DNA of 64,000 bases from Cladophialophora immunda (Eukaryota > Ascomycota > Eurotiomycetes > Chaetothyriales > Herpotrichiellaceae). The stretch is taken from the NCBI RefSeq assembly GCF_000835495.1, contig NW_015622542.1, positions 3,432,485 through 3,496,484 of the forward strand, read 5' to 3'. The notes under the pieces were generated by a model. That model saw nothing but the letters and a program-made list of their open reading frames with translations. It did not search any database and had not been told where the DNA came from. A program made the position numbers and the translations under genes. Below, one piece after another: positions 20,867-31,946 of this stretch (within the stretch, counting starts at the first letter, position 1; every line of letters starts with the position of its first letter).

Positions 20867-23009
20867 GGACGGGATTCGTAGAATGGGAGGAGCATCCAAG
20901 TTTGTCGAGGGCTGAGACCCCCAACCGAGAACGAGAACGACGTGTAGATCTTCCGTGGAATGGGCCCTTTCCTACTAGAGACAGTCGGTCACTCATTCTG
21001 GGAGATAGAAATCCGTTCCTAGGCCAGAAGATGGTCTTGCAGGATGGTCTTTGAGCAGCCTCCCTCTCCATACCTGGGAGCAACGAGCACAGCCTGATCG
21101 TCCTGATCTCCATAGCGACCCACAACTCGGCCACATCTGCCCTTTGGACCTGAGCCTAACTTCCCGGTTCTCCCGGATGCTCGCTTCGTGCCGGGCGCCA
21201 TGGACCCCGAAGCTTCGACTATCTCGTTAGGGCTAGGGCGAGTATGCCGCCTAAAGTTTGCTCAAAGTACATAACTATACGTCGACCATGTTTCCCTTTG
21301 GGTCTTCCTGGAAAAATCAATCTTCGACCCTTCATGTATGTTCTGCCCCCATAATGGCTCTCCTTCCGCACCGAAATCGTTTGCATTGGCAGAAGTCGTG
21401 CTCGAACTTCCTCTCGTTGTCCGTCTATGTTGAAACGGAGCATTTCGCTCCCACCCACACCTGTTGCTACTTCCTCTCATGCTTGCCAACTCCGTAGCGA
21501 GGTTGTTATACCTGATCGCATTTGGTCTGCCCCGGCTTCATACAAGTTGCTTGCTTCTACACCGCTACGACGGAAAAGACAACAGGTCCTTCAGCTATTC
21601 TGGCCAGCTGGCCTTTATTTTCGCTCTCAGGCTGATCGCTCATATGGCTTGCTTGCTCTTCTGGTCAGGTTATCTCGACAGCACATGGCCATGCAGTTTG
21701 ATCCACCCTCGTGCAGTCCAAGAGCCAATCATGATTTTTTTTGTGATTTCACGGAAAAGTGCAAAAAAAATCGTGATTGGCTCGCTTCCAGAACCACGAC
21801 CGGGGAGCTCCAACGAAATCAGCCAAAGACATCTGTCTCCTGCAGAGGCTCTGTGACCGACATGAACCTTCTGCTAGAGCGTTCTGTCTGGCTTCGGAAC
21901 AGGCGGCCAACGTCGCTTTGTAGATGTTCTTTGGGGACTAGCCTGAAAGGAAGTAGGACTTCAGATAGATAGGTCTCTAGAGCTGGTACGAGCAGTGGCT
22001 GTTTGAGCGTGCTGGGTTGTCCTCTAAATCTGAGATGGGAGATATCGGGATGAAACTCACCCAGTAGAGGTAGCAGGCTCTCATCAAAACCAAGGCTATG
22101 CAGCGGGATCGGTTCCCGCAGAATTTCTTCTCCTGGTTGCAACCGTCAGGCTGCACTTTAGAGTGAATTTCCCAGCTTTTGATGCCAACCGAATTGACCA
22201 CCCCGCTGTAGGGGGCCGCAATATGTCATCCCCTACCGAGACGTTCCAGAGTCTGCCCCAGGTAAGATGATTTCTGGCACTTAGTAACCGGAAAACAGGG
22301 GCACGAGGCGCCGCATTTGTGGATCGCATTTCGTGGTGCGCCCGGGTTTGGCACCGAGGGCAAAGCGTAAGAGCCAGCTCGCCACTCCAGCTCGCTATTG
22401 CTCGCACGAAGATAATTGAAAGTCGCCTTGGCTGCACTGGACTGCAGAATTTATGGGGCTTTCGGCGTAAGACCCCCTTGGCAGGGCACTAGCCTACGGG
22501 GTGGTGCTCTGTACGAATGCTCTGCGGTGGGGGGGAACCCATGAACGAGAAAAAAAGCCAAACAGGTGATACGACTCTACAGTCAGCAGAGATCAGGGTT
22601 TGAGGGCGGACTGCTGGGCCTTCGCAACTTGCCCCGTCCAATCACTCGTCGAAGCTCCTTGCGTGAGCCGATTAGAAGCGAGCTTCCACCATAAACTTAC
22701 CCTTTTTACTCCGCTTAAAGGCGCGATAGTCCTAAATGGCTCGCAATCCGGTACTGATGCAGACAAGGAACATACTGTGTCGAGAACACACATACACCCC
22801 CAATATATATATATACCTAGCCGTCCAAGACGTCGGAGCTATCTCCCTCACTCTCTGTGTGCATCTTGTCTTGCTCCACAATCAATGCAATCTATACCCG
22901 CTCGCATCTTTCTCTCATTGGAACCTGTTTACTGCTCCATCCACACCCACCTCGGCTCGCCAACGGCGCGAACAACGAATAGAAAAGACTATCGACCTAA
23001 CCCTACAAC
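20867..23009. other. Gene-poor stretch with an inverted repeat
   Basis: A 2.1 kb region without a defensible gene. It contains the 22-bp inverted repeat at 21722-21783 and an AT dinucleotide run near 22803-22815. The last 150 bases are pyrimidine-rich and lead into the small gene at 23010. Confidence 0.5.
21722..21783. repeat. 22-bp inverted repeat with 18-nt loop
   Basis: Left arm 21722-21743 and right arm 21762-21783 are reverse complements at 21 of 22 positions. Each arm carries a CCAAT-like core (GAGCCAATCA) next to a run of eight T or A. The loop can add a further 3-bp CAC/GTG pair. No terminator role is expected in a fungus at this distance from a gene. It may be a footprint of a small inverted-repeat element or a paired CCAAT site. 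Confidence 0.85.
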
Positions 23010-23516
23010 ATGGGCCTCACGGCCGAAACCATCGTCGGCATCATAGCGCTGTTGGTCATGTGTACCCCAAGCTTACCCTTCCTATGGCGATACTTGCGCA
23101 GGGAGCGACTGCCCTCGGGCAACGGACCGTCAATGCACCATAGCATCAGCACGTCGGCTCAACATCAGCTTCAGAGTCTCCCGGGTCAATCCTTCATTCC
23201 CTTGCCCTACGTGACCGGTATCGAAGTACAGGCCTCGGCCTTGCGATTCCAGTATGTCAGCACAGACTGGACCCACCATCACGCCCAACTGTCGTCCCTG
23301 GAGAATGGAACACTATACACTTCCGTGAGCACGAGACCGATGTCATTCACGGGGTGCATGTCTGGGACTAACCGAAACGTATTGAGTAGAGAAACATGCG
23401 CCTCCGAGAGAATATCGTCCTTCGCTCGGGCCTCTGACAGCCATGCAACACGGATTGGGGAATTTTTTTCATTTATGGGAGAGAAGAGACATTGCCTCCG
23501 CGGGTCCCCTGGGTGA
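23010..23516 (+). CDS. Putative small membrane-anchored protein
   Basis: Frame of 168 residues starting MGLTAETIVGIIALLVMCTP, a good N-terminal membrane anchor (about residues 8-27) followed by the basic stop WRYLRRER. The start sits after a pyrimidine-rich leader and an AACATGG context, both usual for fungal genes. The remaining 130 residues are Ser/Thr-rich with no known domain; coding quality weakens after about residue 110, so an intron or a changed 3' end is possible. Similar fungal ORFs that begin MGLTAETI and carry one membrane segment are known to me only as hypothetical. Confidence 0.45.
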   Translation: MGLTAETIVGIIALLVMCTPSLPFLWRYLRRERLPSGNGPSMHHSISTSAQHQLQSLPGQSFIPLPYVTGIEVQASALRFQYVSTDWTHHHAQLSSLENGTLYTSVSTRPMSFTGCMSGTNRNVLSRETCASERISSFARASDSHATRIGEFFSFMGEKRHCLRGSPG

Positions 23517-23978
23517 GGGTGCATGTTGGTTAAAGCACTTGTCGGGGCATTAGAACTGTGCTGCCCCTTTCTGCCTTGTAGATTATGAGTCCAAGTCGTC
23601 GTCGGTAGTTGCAATTGTAATGAACAGCAAGGTACCAAGTCACTGGTGAAGAACCATCCCTGCATTGCAACATCAGCGGTAGCTCGCGCTTCAAAAGAGA
23701 CCATGAAGCCAGCATTTCTAATTGGAGTTCTTAAAAAGTTCAATGTTGGGACGGCCTTGTCAAGCCCATTCATCACGTTCGCCATTCATTCCCACCAGCG
23801 GAACAAAGCATGTTCTTTCAAAGTTTGCTAGAGTCCAATGTTCGACGTGGCGGAGAGGTGAGGGGAGACAATGTATGGCAGTCTTCTGTCGGCCATGACT
23901 TTGATGACATACCAGTGACCATTGAGTCTTCCGCTTGATCGTAGACCTCCAGTTGGCCCGCGACCGCCCCCTGTCGCT
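23517..23978. other. Intergenic region
   Basis: Separates the small membrane protein (plus) from the PARG gene (minus), convergent. Nothing recognised. Confidence 0.4.
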
Positions 23979-24932
23979 TCAGACCAAAAGCCCATCCAAC
24001 TCCTGTGAGAACCACTTGAAGTTGTTGTCGGACGAACCTTGGCGGAGCACGGCAAAAATCACGTCCTCCCACCAACCGCCCGAGAACTCGATTTCCTGGA
24101 GCACCTCCGACCAGAGACGGGCCACCTCTTTGGGAGGATTCTGGAATGCCCCGCAGCCGAAAGCGCCAAGTACAATCTTGCGGTGTCTGTTCTTGATGGC
24201 GGTCCGAAGGATAACGCGCATCTTGTCTCTCATCAAGTTCCGATCTTCTCGTCTGGCGTAGAACTTGGCTGCGTCCTGGTTAGGCAGAGCCTGGTTGCAC
24301 CCTAGACTAGGTTGAAAGACGGCCGCTGCGCTGACGACACTGATGACTGGCAACTGGCTGGGGTCTCGGCAGTCGAGAAGCTTGTGGCCATTTGCGAGAC
24401 TCTCTCTGATCACGAGGACAGTGGGAGAGTAGATGGCGGCTTTGTCTGGGATTGGGTAGAAGCGCAGTTTGAGCGTGAAGTGCAGAGAAGTGCGGTAGCA
24501 AAGGGCTTCTTCTTGTGCGAGGGCGCCAGTTCTGAATCCACCACCTGCGCGAACTGCGTTTGCCATGTTCAGGATACAGACTGGTTTCTTGGATGAAGCG
24601 TGGGTGAGTTGGAGGGCGGCGTCAATAGTGTCGCTGCTGATCACGCGGACTTTTGTCTTTGCCAGTTTTGGGCAGAAGCTCTGATCGAGCGGAGTGGCGC
24701 CGTCTTTTTCATAGAGGTAGCCATCTGGCTTTGCATCCGGTCGCGTCACGAGGAGGCCAGGGAGGACGGAGATTGTTTCTTTGGCAACTTTCACTAGTTG
24801 GTCTCTGTCCTGGGACTTTGGGGTTGTCGGGGGACGGGTTTGCAGCTTTCCAGCGGAAGAAAAGCTCAGCACACCCTGACGGAAGCGCACAGACGGGTCC
24901 TTGCCGCTTGACATGCTGTGAGGGACGTTCAT
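23979..24932 (-). CDS. Microbial-type poly(ADP-ribose) glycohydrolase (TIGR02452 family)
   Basis: Macro-fold enzyme family that removes ADP-ribose polymers. The frame from the ATG at 24932 encodes 317 residues (MNVPHSMSSG...); it is open to an earlier ATG at 25019 that would add a hydrophobic 29-residue leader. Signature: NMANAVRAGGGFRTG followed by ALAQEEALCYRTSL, giving the PARG GGG (about 130-132) and QEE (about 140-142) catalytic loop. A C-terminal VLGAFGCGAFQNPPKEVARL is the conserved phosphate-loop-like end of the family. The N-terminal half (DTIDAALQLTHASSKKPVCI) fits the helical accessory part. No frame break. In bacteria such proteins often sit in defence or toxin-reversal loci; here the neighbours do not tell its job. 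Enzyme class is clear, physiological substrate is not. Confidence 0.9.
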   Translation of the reverse strand: MNVPHSMSSGKDPSVRFRQGVLSFSSAGKLQTRPPTTPKSQDRDQLVKVAKETISVLPGLLVTRPDAKPDGYLYEKDGATPLDQSFCPKLAKTKVRVISSDTIDAALQLTHASSKKPVCILNMANAVRAGGGFRTGALAQEEALCYRTSLHFTLKLRFYPIPDKAAIYSPTVLVIRESLANGHKLLDCRDPSQLPVISVVSAAAVFQPSLGCNQALPNQDAAKFYARREDRNLMRDKMRVILRTAIKNRHRKIVLGAFGCGAFQNPPKEVARLWSEVLQEIEFSGGWWEDVIFAVLRQGSSDNNFKWFSQELDGLLV

Positions 24933-25632
24933 TGTGGTACCAGATATGGGTTGATGTTGTGAGAGAGTGACGGCGTGGGGAAGGGAAATCACAAAAAGAA
25001 GGTTGGCGCGAAGTAGCAACAGTGGAGCCTGTCACAAGGCTGAAGAGCCTCCAGCTCCGACGTGACGCCGCTTTGGAATTCGAATTCCGGGTTTGTCCAG
25101 CTAGAAGAGCCTCAGCGGTCGACCTACGTCAATGTTGGGTCCTAATGCATGTCGACCACAGTTGGATCATTTCTTCGAGGCTACTTCAAGAGAGGCAAAA
25201 AGAAGCCTTGCGCAGTTGGTGACCCTTGGGCTATCCGGATGGTCAAAACCCAATATGACAGCACGCTCTCGTGTTGCCTGCTTTTGTCCTGCAGCGCTGT
25301 TAGACAAACTCGATAATAGCAATGGGATGGACGCGGTTGCACCCCTAGCCCCCAAGAATGATATAGATATAGGACGGGGGCAGATCAGGAGACGGTTGGG
25401 AAGGCTACAGGATGAGATTCCCTTGTCCCGAAAAAGCAGGAATCCCGAGCGGCTTTCCCCATCTACTCCGCATAACATGAACCTCTGATCGTTAACAATG
25501 AGCAAAGATCATCACCTCCAAGTCACATTCCTAGAACGGAGGGTGAAGACACAGGGCTGGGCCACAGTGAAGAGGATTCCATCAGCAGCACCCGCGCCCT
25601 AGTGAATTTGTGGCCTGTGCTCTCACCTAGTG
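24933..25632. other. Divergent intergenic region
   Basis: Promoter side of the PARG gene (minus) and of the acidic hypothetical gene (plus). A short 'tatagatata' tract occurs near 25365. No other gene recognised. Confidence 0.4.
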
Positions 25633-26154
25633 ATGGACCTGGACGAAACAATGACCACGTCCACTTCTTCCTCACCGTCCGCACTGCACGACACCATCGA
25701 CATCGACGAAGGGTTCGAAGACGACAGCCTCTACCCGGAAGACATGAACAACGACAACGACGGCGACAACTCTCAGAGCGACCGCCCTCACACTCCCGCG
25801 AACGACCACCTCAACGCAGCCGCCCCGGGCGAACTGTCACCCCCGCGATCGCAGAGGCAAAGCCAAATCGAAGACCTACAGCAGCCCGCGTCACAAGCAA
25901 TGGCCAACGGCACCGCCACGCGCAGCTCGGCGAGGGTTGCAGCCATGCAGTCAAAATCCGAGGCAGAAGGCCAAGCGCAGGTAGCTTCCACAACGGATGA
26001 TCGAGATGGCCGCGGCAAGCCTGGCTGGGCGTGGCGCAACAAAAAGGCACAGGAAGAGAGGCAGCGTGCGTGGGAAAACATTGTCGACCGGGATTTCAGT
26101 CTCAAGGAGTTTGGGGATGTCATGTTGCAGGGCAAGGCGCAAGTATCTGGATGA
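25633..26154 (+). CDS. Acidic hypothetical protein with conserved C-terminal helix
   Basis: Single frame, 173 residues from the ATG at 25633. The first 110 residues are disordered and acidic, rich in Asp, Asn, Ser and Gln (DIDEGFEDDSLYPEDMNND). The last 50 are ordered: GKPGWAWRNKKAQEERQRAW then VDRDFSLKEFGDVML. This tryptophan- and Arg-rich helix followed by RDFSLKEFGD is the segment I would expect to be conserved among fungi. No signal peptide or membrane segment, so a nuclear or cytosolic protein is likely. I do not recognise a named family. The stop at 26154 could be shifted if a 3' intron exists, but none is evident. Confidence 0.65.
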   Translation: MDLDETMTTSTSSSPSALHDTIDIDEGFEDDSLYPEDMNNDNDGDNSQSDRPHTPANDHLNAAAPGELSPPRSQRQSQIEDLQQPASQAMANGTATRSSARVAAMQSKSEAEGQAQVASTTDDRDGRGKPGWAWRNKKAQEERQRAWENIVDRDFSLKEFGDVMLQGKAQVSG

Positions 26155-26616
26155 TGGTGATGTGATACGAAAACAATCAAGGAGCAATATGCGGATATGC
26201 CTGATGAGCATGGAAATATGGTTTACTCTGGTTTCATTTGCATGGCGAAGGCGCACCAGATAAGGAGATGGCATTCATATGGAGGGCGCTAGAAGACTTG
26301 TGTCTATGGGACCGGACGAGCATTCGCAGTACCTCTATTCTGGAACAAAGCTCCTGATGATTTATGCACTCATTGCAACTACACCATATGCTTGGCCGAA
26401 ACACGCCTATCCCGTACCATACCTTTAACTTTTCACCCTATCATCTCACCATCTCTTGACGGCAGTGCAACAGAACAAAACCAGGGAGTTACAGGGCGTT
26501 ATTCTGACGTCACGCATCTCCAGTCCTTCTGGAAGCATGGTTTCTTGATATGCCCAACCACACGACCCGGTCCCCCAGATGTCATCCAGCGCACTTACTT
26601 GTCCACTCTAGCTATA
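26155..26616. other. Intergenic region
   Basis: Upstream of the esterase-like pseudogene. No gene recognised. Confidence 0.4.
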
Positions 26617-27525
26617 ATGTCCCCCGCTACGGAAGGAGACGCTCCGCCTCGAGCATCAGAGAGTCATAGAACGATCCCGTACGACATCAACGACGACACG
26701 CTACGGCCAGCACGGCGACACGCCTTGATCCACGCCCCCGGACGCATACAAGGCTGGCGTGCCGTGTCCGCTGATAGTCGCGCTGCACGAGAAAGGGCAA
26801 CCAGCCCCAGAATTCGAGCATCACACTCAGCTGTCCAATGCAGTGCTCAACCCGGACGCCATCGTCGTGTACCCTGAGGGAGTGAAGTTACAGTGGACCG
26901 CGACCGTCGGTTTCGTCAACGTGCTGCTAGACCACGTCATGCGCGACCTACGCTGTGGATGCCACGCGGGTATACGTCGCGGGGTTCAGCAACGGCGGAG
27001 GGCTCGCTGCGCTGCTGGCATGCGACCCGCGAGCGTCCGGCCGCATCGATGGGGTCGCCGTGTCTACAGCCGCGGTCTACCGGGACGAGGCGCTCAAGGA
27101 GCCTCTGTTCAGCAAATGCAACCCCTTCACGCCTCCCGGTCCCCATCCTCGAGTTCCACGGCGATGCAGACCCCGTGATCCCCTACGAGGGCAAAACCAC
27201 GCCGGACGGGCCGACGTACGACGTTTATGAGTGGCTGCAAGGCTGGGCGAAGAGGAACGGACGTGTCGATCTGGAGGGCAAGCACAGCTTCCTGCACGGC
27301 GGCAAAGTTGAGAAGAATGTTTGGAGTACCACGGGTAAGGCGCACGGAACGAGCAGCATGTGCAGGGTGTGATTGAGCATTTACAAAATCGCTGGCTTCG
27401 GTCACGGATGGCCGTCACGGTATCCGCTCAACAATGACAGCCAGGAACGACACGGTCCAACGTACTTTGACGCGACCCCGCTGGTGATGGAGTTCTTTGG
27501 GAGATTCAAGCGTACTGAAGCATAG
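26617..27525 (+). pseudogene. Feruloyl-esterase / PHB-depolymerase-like pseudogene
   Basis: The intact family is secreted alpha/beta-hydrolases (CE1/FaeC type) that free ferulate from plant cell wall polymers. All core motifs survive, but in different frames: a central PCPLIVALHEKGQPAPEF, nucleophile loop VYVAGFSNGGGLAALLACDP (G-x-S-x-G), the acid loop LEFHGDADPVIPYEGKTTP, and the catalytic-His region YKIAGFGHGWPSRYPLNND. At least five single-base shifts are needed to read through, near 26745, 26945, 27125, 27340 and 27381. None is removable by a plausible intron. There is also no secretion signal at the first Met (MSPATEGDAPPRAS). The TAG at 27523-27525 closes the last segment. The neighbouring genes are unbroken, which favours real decay over poor sequence. 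Confidence 0.8.
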
Positions 27526-27683
27526 AGCATCGTATTAGAAAAGCAAGACTAAAGTAGACAGGTGATATTCGTGCCGTGCAACAATCATCTTTCGTGAGCG
27601 GGTTTATAATGTGCGCGTTTGCACTCTTCATCTCTGGAGTCCGTCAGGCTTCCGGCGTTCAAAAGTCCTCGAGCCTCCGGTTT

Positions 27684-29520
27684 TCAATCAAGCAGTTGTC
27701 GCAGCTGGCGACACCGACGAGCGAAGCCAGATATGTTCTTCACCGTCTTTTTCGACAACTGCGCAGGGAGTTTGAAAGGTCTTCCGCGAATATTGTCCTC
27801 GGGATATTCTGGGGCGTCGGACCATTGGTCTTCAGGGATGGCGGCGGCGACATCATCGAAACAATGGCCGCGTGACTCGCCAAACGCCCAAGCCAGCTCC
27901 CGAGGCGAGCACTTCTTGCCCCGAATGCCCTCTGGCAAATCTCTGTCCTTGATTGGTCCCGTGAGAGCTTTTCGGTCAGCTCCTAAGTCCAACAGGGTCC
28001 GGACAAGCTCGAAATGGCCATTTGCTGTGGCCATATGCAGAGGTGTCCAGCCTCTGAAATCTCGGAGTTCAAGGGCACTTTGCGAGCCGAATTTCTTTTC
28101 GTATGCCTGGAACAAGATGGGAAAGTTCTCGGGGATGCCATACTCGGCCACAAAATGCAGCGGCGTCCAGTCAGAGTCAGCACAGAGCACAAAGGGATCG
28201 ACGCCATAGTCCATCAGTAGTTGCAAGTCCGCTGGTTCGGCGAAAATTGCGGCACGGTGCATAAGGCTCCAGCCACGACTGTCAACGTGGTCTTCGTGCA
28301 ACATGTGGAACTCTTCGCCTTTGGCGCGTAGCATGGTGATGAACTCGGATGCAAGGGGGTGCCGGTAACCTACTTCCATGTCCCATGGCCACAAATAATA
28401 TAGAGGGGACCAGTTATGGGCGGTGACGTGATCGAAAGAAGCCCCATAAGAAAGAAGTGTCCTGCATATCTCCAACTGTCGCTGCTGAAGTGCCCAGCAC
28501 AGTGGAGATGTCTGTTTGACGCCAAAGACGCGGTTCACGAGAGCCCCTTGAGTAAGTAGCAGCTTGACAGCATCATGTCGACCATACTGGATTGCGAGAC
28601 ACAAAGCTGTGATCCCTTCCTTTGTGGCGTCAAAAGGAGAGGCCTTCCGCAGAACAAGAAGCTGCCGCATTCTCACAACATTACCCTCTTTAGAGGCCCT
28701 CAAGAATTCATGTTCTGGAGACACTTCGTACCATCCCAGGACGCGACCCTGGTTAAGTAAAGCCACTAGCCAGCGTCGCGAGACGAGGCAATGCATGGCA
28801 CTTTGCAGGCGTCGAGCCAAATTCTGCATGGTATCGCGGCGCGCAGGTACGACCCTGAGAAGCGCGATTGATTGAATAATCCGCGTCAAGATGCCGTGCA
28901 CGTTGAATACACGATTGATCTTTCGATAGACCCAGACTCCAGCACACCAACAATCTTGGAGACGAAGTGAAACAACAGGAACATTCTCTTTTGCTGCATC
29001 CCACTGCTCTGTCTCCGTGACAGTTATTTCGATTCCTTGCGTCTCTGCGACCGCTTCCATAGGGACTGACGGGTCATGTTCTAAGTCATTGGACGTCTGT
29101 GCGAGAATCCTGCATGGAGATGTCAGTTCCATCCAGCTCGATCGATTAAGTATCTTACAATCGCATAAGCAAACGAAATATAGCCCTCTGGATATCTTCT
29201 CCCACTTCTGACGCCAATCTTTCGAATACCTCTCTGTCGCCTGTCAGCCAACGCATCTTGGAGCGTTTGGTGATTGCCTTGGGTAGTAATTTTGTCATCG
29301 AGACAACAGCCCTTGCCGCGTCCGGAAAAAGTTGTTTGCACTCTTCTGGAAGATCGCCGTAGTGGAGTGATACTTCATGGATACTTTGTAGCTTTTCCAC
29401 CCGTGCTGCCGCTCGGTCGAGGTCGTCGGGGACACGTTTCCATCCGCGGTAGAGGCGCACACTCTTCACGCTATTTTCCAGTATTGGGGGAACTGAAATT
29501 GCGAGACTCAAAGCTTCCAT
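27684..29520 (-). CDS. Ankyrin-repeat protein with STAND-like N-terminal helical domain
   Basis: Exons 29520-29159 and 29109-27684 (minus), joined at a 49-nt intron to give MRLILAQTSND; 1788 nt, 595 residues. The N-terminal 120 residues are helical, beginning MEALSLAISVPPILENSVKS, the layout of the fungal N-terminal domain found on STAND/NLR-like and HeLo-related proteins. No P-loop NTPase domain follows. A linker with a hydrophobic stretch (SIALLRVVPAR) leads to six or so ankyrin repeats, for example GITALCLAIQYGRHDAVKLL, DWTPLHFVAEYGIPENFPIL and GWTPLHMATANGHFELVRTL. The C-terminus is basic. So it has a putative signalling domain plus a sensor without the NTPase. A role in non-self recognition is inference from that architecture. 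Confidence 0.85.
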
Positions 29521-31946
29521 ACTGATAGATGTGAAGCCGATAAAACCGGTACGCTCTCAAAGAGTCGAGGCGATCTGGTGGCGGAAAGCACTCAGGCTGC
29601 GATGCTTGCCCACAAGGGCTTCTCTCTTTTAAACACATCGTACGTTGGGCTGCTGACCTCTCCGTCGACACCTATGTCTCTCACTGGGCACTAGAAGCGG
29701 GATAGCCGGATTCTCGACAATGAGGCTGTAGCATTGATTCGGTGTTACCCCTGCTGTTCTCAGCCAATCCAACTCGTTCACGCAATGCAAGTCGACCGCC
29801 TCAGAGATACAACACCACTGCAAACATTGCCCACACACACACCGGTCAAAAATGAGAGCTGACGAGTGCAGGATGCGCGAATAAGCCTCCAAGACAGTCT
29901 GCATGCCTGACGCCCAGCAGTTTTGGCAAGGCGCCGAATTCGAGGAAGGCTCAGGTGACATGACACGGCCACGTTGAGATGCTGGCTGCGCTTTCTTTGA
30001 TTGATGTTACCTAGACTCCCCAATGGCACTTTAAGCACATACAGTAGCAATCCGACAAGGAAGGCGTCAGCGACTGCCACTAACCCAACCAGTGATGCCC
30101 ACTGATGGAGAAACGGACGGATGCGTGAATCGGACAAAGTCCTCGCTCAGACCCATAAATAATCTCGTGCCGCAAAAGCCTACGGCGCAAGTAGGGCTGC
30201 ACATCAGAGTATGCACCCGCAGGCGATCTTGTAAATCAACAAAGAAATGGTTGGATAATTGGCATGGTGATCGTTAGATACCAAGTACTTGGTGGAAGGT
30301 TGCGCGATTGATTTGGCGACGCGGTTAGCTAAGCTGCACCCACTCATAGGGTCTCGCGAGCGAGATAGTCGTCTTCGGTTCGAATATACCTAAGAATACC
30401 AAGTACTCCGTACTTATCTAGTTCTCCATAATGTAACCGCTTTAGGAAGGTGCTTCCAAAGCCGGGGGTGTCTACAGATTACCCCATATATTGCACGCTC
30501 AAGTCATCTTTTCTTGCTGAGACCCGGCTGGAATTCAATCACCCTCACATTGGTAGCAGCTCACATCATCTGCAAACCCACCGAGGCCGAGCTCTTGACC
30601 GCAGAGGCATCGAGTCAGCTACAGTGCTCTCCAATGCCAAGGTCCAGCACAGCATTGAGCTAGCCAGGGCCAACATCATCGAGCAAAAGCACTGCTCCAC
30701 CACGAGACGCGGCCGAACTCTCCCAGGACGACCGACGGAAGTGTGCAGAGGGGCAACGAGAGAGCCTTGGTCTTCAAGCAACGTGGAAGCTTTTCAGAGT
30801 GATTATTTGTAGGTTCCAGGAGAGCCTTTGAGCTCTTGACCGGGAGGCTGACTCCCCAGCGCGGATGAGTCGTCTAATTATCTTCCGCGCCGGATCCAAT
30901 TCTCCCAACGCACACTAGAGCAAGCCGCCTTCCAATCGGTCTGCAGGGACAACTGGGGAACCGCGGGGGAGAAGCGCTCCGACGGGGATGCCCAAGCTAT
31001 TGTTCAAAGGAGGCATGCTCTATCGACTTGGGAGTTTAGGCTTCGATGCACCAGGCCACTTTAAGAACCCGTCACATCGCTGTCCCCGTTGAAAATTGTG
31101 CCACAAGCAATGGGGATGCAGTTCATACTTTTTTGGTGGAGTAGCCCTACCAATTTCAACGCTGTTTAGGTTCAGCTACTCTCTGCAGTGAGCCTTCATG
31201 TCTCGCGGAAGTGGGAATGAATGCGTATGCTGAAAGATCATCAGAGAATCCCATCCGAGCAATGGAGCAGTCACAGGACATCTCCCAACGAACGCTCGAA
31301 GCTGATTCTACTCTTGTCAACCACCCAAAATTTGCAAAGCCTTGGGAATATCTCACCGAAGAAGTTCGCGGGGAATGGGGCCGATGGATATGGTGCAGCA
31401 GCTCCTCGTCGCAGGTTTCAGCACCGCTTTGTGGATACTTGCGTGACTTGCTAACGGGCTTGACGAGGCTCTAATGCCGGCTTGTGCCACTTAGTGAGTT
31501 AGTGACGGCACCAGCCACCAACTCTATCCTGAAAATCACACGAAAAATGGGTTCTGTGCCTATTTTTCCTTGCTGGGCTGCTCGGTCTTGTCAAATCGTA
31601 TCAGCAAAGACACATTGAGTCACTCTCATGGCTTGTCTACAAGGGGCGGGGGTGTCGGGCTCGACCTTCCGACGGCCCACAAGTCGCGACGTTGAATATG
31701 CTCGTGTTGTCTTGCTTCCACAAATTTGGCTGCGTCTCCGAGTGTGGCGTCTGACCTCGCCGTCAACTCTGCCCCGATCTGAAGATTCGACCTCGCTTTG
31801 GCCTTTCAGAGGGATTGCTTTAAATACGGCAGACTCGCCATGTGGTTGCTCAAAGTTTCATATCCCTTCTCGTACCTTTGTCGACGAAACTTTACCCTCT
31901 GACGCCTCTGTCTCCCTGGATACTCCACCTCGTCACCTTTCACAGC
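29521..31946. other. Gene-poor stretch
   Basis: A 2.4 kb region with no defensible gene; open frames are short and lack protein-like composition. The immediate upstream part should be the promoter of the ankyrin gene. A short repeated string (accaagtact) occurs at about 30280 and 30400, consistent with minor local duplication. Confidence 0.45.

Noticed and set aside
20176..20899. Minus-strand frames of 239 and 190 codons under the P450 gene
   Set aside because: They are antisense shadows of a high-GC coding exon and carry no recognisable motif.
30370..30390. GGTTCGAAT string resembling a tRNA T-loop
   Set aside because: No acceptor, D or anticodon stem can be paired around it. I found no convincing tRNA anywhere in the window.
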